Shown: positions 23,781 to 37,100 of the stretch, piece by piece | Numbering within the stretch: position 1 is the stretch's first letter | Layout: each line of letters begins with the position of its first letter | Assembly (NCBI GenBank): GCA_011800805.1 | Contig: MPNW01000510.1 | Location: 5,556-45,555 of the forward strand | Direction of reading: 5' to 3' | Length of the DNA stretch: 40,000 bases | Origin: Hirudo medicinalis | Taxonomy: Eukaryota; Annelida; Clitellata; Hirudinida; Hirudinidae | Notes under the pieces: model-generated | What the model was told of the DNA's origin: nothing | What the model saw: the letters and a program-made list of their open reading frames with translations, nothing else | The model's database searches: none | Made by a program: the position numbers and the translations under genes

Positions 23781-24840
23781 CAATTATTTTTCACATAATT
23801 AATTTAGTAAAAAACTAACTCGTTCCTGCTACAACATCGCCATCGTCTCCATGCACGAGGTCATCAATTGCAAATATAGTTGAATCTGATACTCGAGGGA
23901 GATAGGAACTGGAAGTTTCAAATAATGGTTAACACCGGGTTGTTCGAATTGGTAAATCAGTAAAATTTCAAATCATTCATGTACGAAATGACATGTAATG
24001 TAATAAGGATGGCATGCAGGGTTGGCCGAACGGGTTGCGTTCCTGCATGCCTACGGTCGTAATGTGTTGCGTTCGAAACCCAGCCTGCACTGCCACAAGC
24101 GCCCTTGGGGAGGAGCGCCATATAAATGGTTAACAAGAAGCTCCTCTGACGTTATGCATGTGGCGTTATATAAATGAACTACATTTACAAGGATTGCCGA
24201 CAATTATTCAAAATGAGTTCACGTAATTAAAATAGAAAACACTGAGAAAGCAGGAGCTATTTAATTCTTAACTGATTCATTTCTTAATAAAAATTAATTA
24301 ATAGAAATTCTCGACCACTCGGCTACTAACGCCCAGGTAAATGGGATTCGCAGTCGAGATAGTTTCACTTTCTGCTTTGTTGCACTTGAGTTGTAGCGAT
24401 GAAACACTAGGTGGTGTATTTAATGCTTTTGTTACATTTCATTTCATTCTTACATTATTAGTGCTGTGTTTAACACAACGTAATGTTGGGTATTAAATTA
24501 TTCTTCAACCAACCTCAGTTCTAATGCAAGTTGTTTTAAGGTCTCCCAATCTGTCGGCTAACATAAAATATCGAATTTTCAAGAAATTAAATTTTCCAGT
24601 TTAAACTTCTTTTCAGTACTTACATAGTTTTGTGAATGTTCGTGCACAAACTTCAGCTCAGATAACAATCTCTCAACAACTTTTAAATTAGAATAATATA
24701 AAATTTAACAATCTTTAAACACATTTTAAATGACATGTTAATGCAGTTTAATGGCTTAAAAACTTACTCGGTTTCATGTTACAATCGTCAGACATTTTCA
24801 GTGATTTGAATGAAAAGCCGAGTGGTTTTTTAGGGCTCAT
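20796..24840 (-). CDS. Unrecognised 12-exon protein, 647 residues
   Basis: No family recognised, so no function is given. Exons in transcript order: 24840-24768, 24679-24624, 24557-24514, 23908-23820, 23349-23276, 23177-23140, 23006-22579, 22359-22264, 22069-21810, 21729-21406, 21324-21025, 20957-20796. All have GT/AG sites and the phases agree across all eleven introns, giving 1,944 coding bases. The start ATG (MSPKKPLGFSF) has an in-frame TAA four codons upstream, and the stop is followed by AATAAA. The protein has no obvious signal peptide, transmembrane segment or zinc finger; it looks soluble and mostly helical, with Leu-rich stretches (VERLLSELKFVHEH, TDWETLKQLALELS, AVKTFVHYLNFITYDIL) and a possible beta-rich part in exon 7 (LSLITCHVNIKPRYVIIVHV). 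Exons 6 and 7 have the weakest acceptors; exons 8-12 are the surest. Confidence 0.8.
23495..23820. repeat. Tandem repeat of about 82-95 bp with AAT arrays
   Basis: Three units, each an AAT/AAC run followed by ACAATTATTTTAGTAAAAAA and CTAACTCTAACAATTA, plus a fourth partial copy (TTTAGTAAAAAACTAACT) that overlaps the splice donor of exon 4 of the minus-strand gene at 23820. Confidence 0.85.
24005..24194 (+). mobile_element. tRNA-derived SINE
   Basis: The head has a pol III A box (TTGGCCGAACGGG, ~24022-24034) and B box (GTTCGAAACC, ~24071-24080). Ends of the head can pair (TGCAGG near 24015 with CCTGCA near 24084), as in an acceptor stem. A non-tRNA body follows, with GGGGAGGAGCGCCATATAAATG and a second GTGGCGTTATATAAATGAAC, a tail type common in invertebrate and fish SINEs. 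AAGGAT occurs at 24005-24010 and 24189-24194 and may be a short target-site duplication. It lies in intron 3 of the minus-strand gene, in the opposite orientation. Confidence 0.75.
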
Positions 24841-26649
24841 ATCAACAAGTTAAATTGAAGAACAAAAGATACGAATAATATGAAAAGATTACCTAATTTT
24901 TAAATTTTAAACGTAAACAACATGATGGTCCAATTTTATTGTAAAATGTTTACACTGTGTTTAATTCTCAGCCTTTAACGAGGTTACTGTTTTGCAACCA
25001 CAGTGCTATGGAGTATTTGTTTTAACAAAAAGTTTCGTAGTTAATGTTTCAAAACGATATTATTAGCACATGGCTCCACTGAACAGTTTTTGAATTCCCT
25101 CTTATTAAGGTTTCCATGAAATTTTATTATCTTAATATCACCAGGTTTCTTTTTTGAAACTTTCCCTACTTGCCCGGGACTGTCCAAGCACGAGAGGATA
25201 CAACTTTATGCTTCGATGCAGTAAATTCTTTATAGACGATGTCAAATTTGCTTTTTGAAATAGAATTGTCAGTCCTTGAAAGGCATTGCCTGTTGAAATT
25301 GTTATTTCACCTACCTTTTCTCGCTTTAATGCTTTAAAATGTGACTTTGACTTTAATAGTTATCTGACTTACGTTTAATTATCAAGTTATTTTTGTCATT
25401 CGGGGCGGCTGATGTTTTCGTTTTTATAATTCTGCATAAATTTGTGTTAATGGTCAAGTTTGTGGAATAAATAAATAAATCATTTTTTTAAATGATACAA
25501 TGGTTGCTTTACACAACTATGTCATTCCCAGAGAGTCTTATTGTTTCTGTTGATTACCGCATGTTATCAAATTTTGCCACATAATTTTGATTAGTGCTAT
25601 GCTCAACGAGGCACGAATCCTTAAAATCATACAGAAGGGATCACATTTTTGATTAAATTTATGTGGCTGATCTTTTGCTGATATTTCTGTATCATTTGGA
25701 TCTGATGGAGGGCATGTCGTTTGGTGATAAAATTTGCAACAAAGCTTTGGTTTTGCCTCTGCATTTCTTCATACCATCTTCAGCCAAAAACAAACATAAT
25801 CCCACTGGCTTCAAACAACCCATTTTTTAGCAGAGATTCATCCGGTCAATGAACTGGTTACATTCATTCTGAAGAATCAGAATATTCATTTAATTTATAA
25901 GCTCATATCCACAAAACCTTTTATTCATCCAAGAAAGAAAAACCAAAAATAACCATCACAGGTATCAAGCTAATCATAAGCTATATCTACTTATTCAACA
26001 AAACTAAGCAAAGATATTTATAGCTTAAATAAAAATATTTGGCAGAAATATTTATTGAGAAAAATATTTGTTGAGAAATTGTGCACAAATTATCTTTTAA
26101 TCATTCTGTAATTGTCGAAGGGCTTGACCAATTCTCAAATGACCAATTCCCATCTAACGACCACTTACCTCACATAATAACATTATACTTTACAATTTCT
26201 TCTCTTATAGTCCTCATCAAATATTAATTTTGCGCAACAAGAAGTCATCTCTATTAAATCTTCAATCACTCTTTGATTTTGCCAGCTTTTCTCTATTTTT
26301 CCACCATTTTTCAAGCCGTGTGCTCAAGTCTTACTTTTAAATCAAATCATTGAACCGGGATAGATAATTAATTAACTGGCGATTATTTCAAACAATTAAT
26401 TTCTTGGTGCTTACGAAAAATAGGTTATTTCGTATGTTTAAAAACTTTTCGTATAAATTAAAACGAGTCCAAACTGTTTTTATGATGTAAGGCCGATGCT
26501 GCTTATAATAATACATAATCACGTACGCCCCTTTTGAGCGTCCCTGCCGTTCTAAGCTGCTTCCAATATATTCGCAACTTTGAAAAACATTTGAGTAATC
26601 GAATAAAGTCTCCATTTTAAAATAGGTTTTGAAGTATTTTGTCCGAGTC
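24841..26649. other. Intergenic region between divergent genes
   Basis: Separates the minus-strand gene start (24840) from the ITM2 start (26650) and so must hold both promoters; no TATA or initiator could be chosen confidently. It includes repeat copy 2 (25803-26390). The 87-codon frame on the minus strand at 26388-26651 has no recognisable product. Confidence 0.5.
25803..26390 (+). repeat. Diverged direct repeat, copy 2
   Basis: Partner of 19285-19860, same orientation, about 6.5 kb apart. Similarity runs from TGGCTTCAAACAACCCATTTT near the start to GGGATAGATAATT near the end. The pair brackets the unrecognised minus-strand gene. Confidence 0.8.
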
Positions 26650-29535
26650 ATGACAATCTACACTACTAGCAAGCCCGTTGAAAAGAAAGAGGACAGCGGG
26701 ATTCCTCCACCAGAAGTGGTAGCAGATTCCGTGGTAATTATGGCGTAAATGATCTACGATTTCATTAATATTCTATTCCTCAAAGTTTGAAGAGGCTATT
26801 TAATTAGAACCTAATTTGGATTATGTGGAAATAAGTTAATTTGAATAATTTGTCGTCTGTTCGCGATATCATTTTAGCTCACTATTTTTTTATATTAAAA
26901 TTCGTGACGATGCTATTTGCAAAAGCTGTTGCTTGACGACGAAAAAAGGGATCAAGTTAACTCTGTCAGGCCTGTAGTTGTCACAGCAGTCCTTCCAAAG
27001 AAAGCCAAACATGTGGTTGTGAGAGGCAACAGATTTGGAACTCTTCATGTTTGTGCTGCCCTTATAATCCTCCCTCTTGGACTGTCCCTTCTGACAGGGT
27101 GCATTTGGCTTTACAAGCATCTGAATGAAGGGGTTGGTTCAATTTGACTCATTGAAGATTGAACTTATCGAGGAGTTTCTCATTCATGGTTTTGAGATTT
27201 AGAATAAAAACACTGCAAAACTACTTTTACTAAAATTACATGGATTTTAATGACAAACTTGTTCGAGCTTCATCTCTTGTGATTATAGGAGATTCACTAC
27301 ATAGGGAGATGTGGTGTTGACTTTCATCAATATGGCCACGAGGATCCGTCGATGCCGGAGAGCAGCAAGTTTTCGCAACAGCTGGAAATTGCCAATCAGT
27401 TTGAAAAGATTGGAATGCCAGCGCTTGGAAATGCCAGACAGTCGATCACTCTACATGATTTCTCCATGGTTTGAAACAGTGAAACAGATTTGATTGGCTA
27501 TTTGTTTTATAAGATTTTGTCCTTTATTAATGCATAAAAAATTGCAGATAAATCATTGAATAACTTGCAGAATGCAACTGCCATCATCGACAAGGAGTCG
27601 AACACCTGCTTTGTCGTGCCCCTCAACAGGACTTTGGTCAAACCTCCAAGGAATCTCTGGGACCTCATCCAAAAGCTTGGAGTGAGTGAATTGATGGCTT
27701 GAGATGGAAGTGTTCTGATGACGGGTGAAAGATGGGGAGGTCGTGATTGAGTTTGCCTTGCGATCGTGGACGTCTCACGTCACGAAAGTCGTGTATTTAG
27801 CATAAATCTGTTGCTATGATATGATTTGTAAACCTAAATTTTCATTTCCGATCCATAGACATTTTGTTAAAATAATATTTTACTATTGATTGTGGTCAAA
27901 AGTATTTTTTAAAATGTCTGTAACTCTTGGAAATGGCTTTATTTAAGTGATTGTGGCAAAATAAATCTGACATTGCTCCCAATTTCTGATTCCCAATTAT
28001 GTCCAAAAGCAAAAGGATCTACAAATCACAAGTGGCTGTTTGCTTACTGGTCATAATGGCTTCATAATGGTTGTTCATGTGCCTGTATAGTTGTTTTGAT
28101 TGGCATAGCAGCCAGCTGATCTGTCTAATGTAATTATGTTACCAGGCTTAACTGGTGAGTCTTCAGCTGCAAGACAGCTGTAATCGCCCGGGTTTTCTCC
28201 CGGAACCCACGTCAAACTGATTCCGGTCTTCTTCGGCCTTCTTCGTTTGATATTTTGTAATTATTACAGTCCTTTTATCCACTTAGCACCTTGTTAATTG
28301 TTATTTGAAAAACCTGGCTGCAGGTCGCTGCCTTGAAACGTGTTTGCGTCGAGTCGCAGATTCTCCAGCTTTTCATTTTATATTTCGCTCGGCGACTTTT
28401 AAATCCGTGCTGTGAATTTGCCGACGGACTGTAAGTGGGAGTAGTTTAATGTGCGTGGTGAATTATATTTACGAATGATTACAATCGTTCGCTACAATAG
28501 CAGTTTGTTAATGGAGGTCGTGTGCGTGCGCCTTTGCGTCCGTGTTTCGTTCGCTCGACGTCGCTGTGTTTCTCGAGTCGCATTCGAGGAACGAGTCGTT
28601 ACTAATGCGACGTTGTCAAATTCGTATTTGGAAAACATCGCGATCTCAATTTGACTCAATTTATTTGATCACAATGAAATGCCTTTGCACGACTTTACAA
28701 CAAGCATTCCTACGGCAGTTGTTTTGTTTTGTTCAGTTCAATGTTTTGTTCAGTCGATTTACAATGAACGCACCATAGATGAGTTTGTAGCAATCATCGT
28801 CATTGATGGCGTGACATTATGTTACGTGATAAGACGTCGATTACCGTGTTTCGTTCGTAAAAACGACAATAATTACATTTATTTATAAATAACTGCACGA
28901 CCATTTCGTTGTCGTTCATTGCTTAAATGTCATCCCAGACGTGGTCGAAGTATCTCAGAGTCTTTTGTATTTGCATTTAGACATTATTCTGAGTGCCTCA
29001 CCTATCTCAATCTCATGTGGAAACACAATAATTGCCTGACCATTCATGACACACCTGTTGCATGTTGCATGCAGGAATGTAACCCTTTGAACTAATTGAA
29101 TCCAGGATGGACACTTCGTCATGGATGCTCAGCTTCTTCAGGCAAAGTACAGAGTTGTTCTGCCAGCACTGGATCAACAGGAACTGAGAAGTTATGGACG
29201 CCACATAGAGCAGGAATGCAAGTCTAAGAACACCTACAGACTCTCTCAAGATGACAAGCCCCATGGTGAGAAGCAGTTAAAGGGTGTGGGCTGACTTGGG
29301 TGGTGACTCAACCTTCAAACTACATCCATTTACTTTAAATTTGAATAAGCCTAATTTCTGGGTTATTATTAAAGTCTTAAAGTGATTTCATTGTAACAAT
29401 TCACCCAAATTGTCAAATAATCAACATGCAGGAATCAAAAAGAGATCCGTCTGTCCCTTCTCTGGCCTGAAGTACTGTGAAGGGGCAGCAGGTTCTGGCA
29501 ACATGCTCTGCCTGACCATCACGAGCTGCTTATAA
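26650..29535 (+). CDS. ITM2: ITM2/BRI-like BRICHOS-domain type II membrane protein, 281 residues
   Basis: Six exons in frame: 26650-26733, 26926-27132, 27289-27468, 27571-27681, 29106-29265, 29432-29535. Short acidic/Lys N-terminus (cytosolic), one hydrophobic segment at ~65-90 (GTLHVCAALIILPLGL...), then a lumenal BRICHOS region with the conserved cysteine pair at residues 170 (NTCFVVPLNRT, followed by PPRNLWDLI) and 232 (HIEQECKSKNTYRL). A basic site (HGIKKR, ending at residue 252) precedes a 29-residue C-terminal peptide. This matches ITM2A/B/C (266-269 residues in mammals), where furin releases a C-terminal peptide and BRICHOS acts as a chaperone. NRT/NAT sequons occur in the lumenal part. 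The order of domains and the exon phases make the call firm; paralogue identity is unresolved. Confidence 0.93.
27682..29105. other. ITM2 intron 4 (1.4 kb)
   Basis: The longest intron of the gene. I see no exon in it. A CG-rich stretch at about 28185-28215 (CGCCCGGGTTTTCTCCCGG, then AACCC) can fold into a hairpin, and the part at about 28440-28890 is CpG-richer than the surrounding DNA. Confidence 0.6.
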
Positions 29536-32254
<2,719 letters not shown>

Positions 32255-32820
32255 GCCGTCGACGGCGAGAGATTGAAAACTAACAGAGGAGGAGGAGGAA
32301 CGAGCCCGGAGTCGAACGCAAGTCGTCGGGATTCGGATTATTTTTTGTCGTCGGCTCTCGTGCGTTCGTGCTTTGTCGCCGTTATTAATTAATCGATTGT
32401 AACGCTAATTTATGCCTAGTTATTGTCGAGTTAGTAAACAGAGGATGACGAGTTGACGGTCGACCTCCATGATGGTCGTCGTTGCTTTCGCTTGAGATTC
32501 GAGGAGAGTGAATTTGCCGAAATCGGGCATGCCGATCGATCGTCGTCGTCGCTGCTATTGCGAACATTTTTTGTCGTGGCTCGTCTCCCGTCGGTCGACG
32601 TCCCGAAGCCCCCCGTGCTCGAGCGTCGTCGTCGTGTTTCGTTCTTCTTTCACTTGCAAGCTTGTGTTCTCTCCTACGATTGTCTATCGTCACATATCCA
32701 TCGTTGGATTGCTCGATGCAAGGTTTGGCGAGGTCCTCCTGTTTGTCTGTTGCAGGTTGATGCTTTGGATTCTTATTTATTGTATGGATAATATTTACGC
32801 GTCCACATTGTTCGTGTAAG

Positions 32821-32852
<32 letters not shown>

Positions 32853-34063
32853 TATTAATGATTATCATAATTATTGTTACTACTTATTAACTCTTGTGAA
32901 GTAATTGACTAATATTTTTACCTCGACGATGCATCGTTCTGTTGCGTTAGGAGGGCTTCAAAGGCATGCCTGTTATCATGGTAACTATTTATTAAATTGA
33001 TTGATTGATTGTAAATAATGCTACTCCTCTCTTGAGATCGGTGATACCTGGGCTCTTAGTCTCTCACTTTGTCATCATCATCATCATAATCATAATCATC
33101 ATCATCTCTGAGGAAGATTGCTTCTTGTTTCTGCTCATCACTTGCTTCCTCCTTTTTTATTTGCGTTTCACCCGATCGGAACTTCCTTCAGACTATCAGC
33201 AGATGGCTGTATTTTGAGTGATTCAATAATAATAATAAAAATAATAATAATAATAGAAACAATAATAACTGAATAATTATTATAATAATTGGACAATAAT
33301 ATTATTATTAATAATAATAATAATAATGACAATGACAATTGAAATGGTTGTAACAATGATGGGGTCGTTGACAACACAATGGTGTTGTCCATTGATGGTC
33401 GTGTTGTTGTTGTTGTTTATTATTACTATTGTTGTTGTTATTATTATTATTGTTTTTCATTATTGTTATTATTTTCGTTGCTCATTGTCATAATGATGTG
33501 TGGAATTCAGACGGCTCCCACTGGCCGTCCGAGCGTCCGTGTTCAGTGACTGCACTAGAAACAATCACCATCATCACAACTGCCTTCAAGCATAATCATC
33601 ACCATTAGCATTATCGATGTCATGACCTTATCAGTGATATGCTATAATTAATAATTAATAATTCAATAATATCATTTTTTATCGTTATTATTATGTGTTG
33701 ACATTGCCGTCACGGTCTCTATTATTCGAAGTTACTTTTGTGATCGCCGGTCGTCTCCGGACGAGAAATTTATTTTTATCTTATTACTCGGATCTATTTA
33801 CAACGGCTCGTTTACTTTGGACGCATAAATTTACATACCTTATGATTTGATTACGATGCCTGCTCATCCTGCTCGATCTTAGGATGTGGTTGCCAAGGTG
33901 TTTCGCGGCCGTGACGTGATTGGTTGATTAAGCAATGAATTGTTGGTTATTTAAGATGCCGGCCGTTGTCGTTGGTGACGATGAGTTATTTTGGTGCAAT
34001 ACTCGAAGTGGGAGCTGCCATGTCCGTGCGCTTTGGTGGTTTACGTTACCATATTTATTATTG

Positions 34064-34116
<53 letters not shown>

Positions 34117-37100
34117 TTTATTATTCAGCACCCAGTTAGAGGCCATTACGATACATTTCTATTTATGTTTTCATTTCTCGGACGTCGTAAAGTACTGGCG
34201 ATTATTTACACCCTGCTTTGACGTGATGTCCAAGTCGCTGACATTATTTTTATCTTCTAGATATTGTGAGTTTATCATCGTCATCATCATCGTCGTCGTC
34301 GTCATCATCATCATCATCATCATCGTTGTTATTATCATCACCAACGTTGCTCACATGGTTCTTATCCATTGGTGAGCATCATCATCTGCAGTTCTTTTTT
34401 GTTGTTCTGCCATTTCCATTTGAAAAATGGTGGTTACCACCAACATCGTTATCTCCATCACCACCACCACCATCATCATCATCATCCTCACCATCGTCAT
34501 CATCATCGTCGTCATAATTAACAAAGTAACAGTACTAAGATCACCGTCACAGTCTCCACATTAAGTTTCATGCTGTGAAGTTGTTTCTCGTAAGGAATAA
34601 GTTCATCAAGTTGATACTTTTTTTTATGTCGCATTGTTATCACCTTGATGATGAGGATGACGACGAGGAGATGTTGATGATGATGATGATGATGATGATT
34701 ATCAAATGTCTTCTCGTCTGATGACGGCGTGTCCCCATGCTCGCGTGGGTTTTTTCAATCCGCGCTATTTTTAACTTTTTACTGACCAATCAGATTTGTC
34801 AGTTAAATTTTTGTCGTAGTGGAGGAAGTGTTTGTCCGTTTTATTATTATTTATTTATAATTAAGTTGTTTTGATGTCTCAAAACTCACCGGAAAATCCG
34901 TGAGGTTTGTTGACCAATCACCATCCGAGGGAATTTGCGGGGTGAAGGTCATTACGTACAAAGCCATCAAAGAGCCAGGGACGGGTGAGGAGAGTCGGAG
35001 AAGGGTTTTGGGGGAGAATTGGGCGAGTTTTTGAAACCACTGGAAACAACTGAAGGTCGTTTCACAGTTTGGACCGTTCGACAGGTAACCACGATTTGTG
35101 TAGCGCCAAATCTGGGGGCGTTTTGGTTTGTCACGATGTGAAATCACGAAACCTTTCGTTTCTAGTTTTATCCATGCAGGAGCCAAACAATGTCTACGAT
35201 TTTAACTCGATCATTATCGATGCCCGGGCAATGGAAGCTTCATTTGCTTGTTGAAATGCTCTGCATTACACGCGGCTCTGCGGGTAATTAGCAAATTTTT
35301 AGCTTTCAAAATTGTTAATTGTCAATTAATTGCGACCCCCGGGCCTTGGAGTTCGGCCCTAGACTGAAATCTGATTGACGAAGCTTGGGTTTTGGGTAAT
35401 CAAATGATGGATAATTATTATCTGGCAAAAATAATTTATCAGTAAACTGGTTTTTCGAGATTGTCTGCAGAGTTGGTTTAGCACTTGTACCAGCTACTAT
35501 TCAAACTAAAAATGTGCTCGAAATTTGTGTTGAATTAAGTGCAAAAAACTGACTTATATCACACCGACAGACTCTTATACAATGGCGAATGTCATTTCAC
35601 AGTTGATCGTGAAAATTGAAGAAATGGTTGAATTAATTGAATCACGATACGCTGAAAAGTGTCCGCGTCCTACTGTGAACTAGAAAAAGGAAATAAATTA
35701 GATTTTGTCGAATTCATTCGAGAACGCGAATGATGCGTTTCTAATTTTAGTTTCGAATCTTCAGTATTGGGTGCCGTTTCTTCTACTAAAAATAGTCTCA
35801 AAATGCTCGAGAAGTTCTGTGTAATTAAAACTCTATTTTAAAGCAGCTTTAGGTTGTTCTCATTTAAAAATAACTAACAAAGCAACAGAAAATATTTAAC
35901 AAATGCAAAGCATTTCATAAACCTTTACAACTACAAAGTCTATGTAAATAAAAAGAGAGCCTCTAATGCTGTTGCGCGTTAAGCGAATTTTGTTCAGAAG
36001 AAACTGACTGGCAAACAAAACGACAATCGAGTCAGTTGAAAATCAAACTGACTCTTGAGTCTTGATTACAAATCAAGATTCATCCTTGAATTAGTCCTAA
36101 GACGACGATATCATCTTGTGGAGAGAGCGTAACAAACATTTTAGCCGTCACAAGCAGTTGCCTTAGCTGCATCGGATCTTAGACAAAGTCATAATTCACG
36201 ATCTCGATCCTCGACTGAAGGCGACTTGCACGAAAAAAATGCAAATTCCTTCCTGTTGCTCCTTCACTATTGCAAGGAAGAGGATGAACCTAAAAACAAA
36301 GGATGCTACCGCACGGAGCCCATACGCCGGTTTCAAAATTCGCAGTCGGCTGGATAAAGTGGAATCATACATCTTCATCCTTTCATCAAGTCTGAGCCAG
36401 AAGGCTTTAAAGATTGTGAAGTGGACCGACATTGCTAAGATGTGAACTGGATTTTGAGTGTGGGATCGAGTTAGAAAATAGAGAACATTCTAGATTTTAT
36501 AATCTTCCTCTTCATCGACATTCACGAAAGAAATTTACCAAACATATCCGTTCAAGTCGCGCTAACAATTTTAGCAACTATTCGAAAACACCAACGCAAA
36601 ATGATAAATTAGCTCTCCTCATCTGATCATTTCTCCAAATGTTTATCTAAATCCAAACACCAATTATGCTTAATCATGGCTTACTATTGTCGCCATATTT
36701 GATATTTCAATTATTTAACATAAAACTCGAAAATAATTTCTACTTAAAAACGTCTTAAACGTTTTCAGAAAGTCTGCTACGGCGTGGATGTCCGCAGAAA
36801 CAATACACAAAGATTAAAGGCTTTCGGGAATATCTTCATGAGCCATAAAATAGCGTTTCACGCCTGCTTCAACTTTTCAACCACATTTCTCCCAAACTCC
36901 AACATGTATTGCAAGAATAAAAGGACATTTTCCAAAATGGCATCCTAATCTAACCAATTCCACAAGTTAACCAAGCCATTGGCAATTTCAGCAAGCATGG
37001 ACCTTCCACGGACATCATCACTTTGAACCAGCAAACCATTTTGCACGAGACCAGACGAACAAATGAAATCCAGAAATCGTGCCAAACACAAGCTTTCGTT

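Noticed and set aside
19285..26390. The direct repeats as LTRs of a retrotransposon
   Set aside because: The interior holds an intron-containing antisense gene with no gag or pol sequence, and the copies lack clear TG...CA ends.
34851..35186. Minus-strand 111-codon frame
   Set aside because: Has a donor-like GGTGAGTTTTG near its end, but no acceptor in a matching phase and no recognisable protein.
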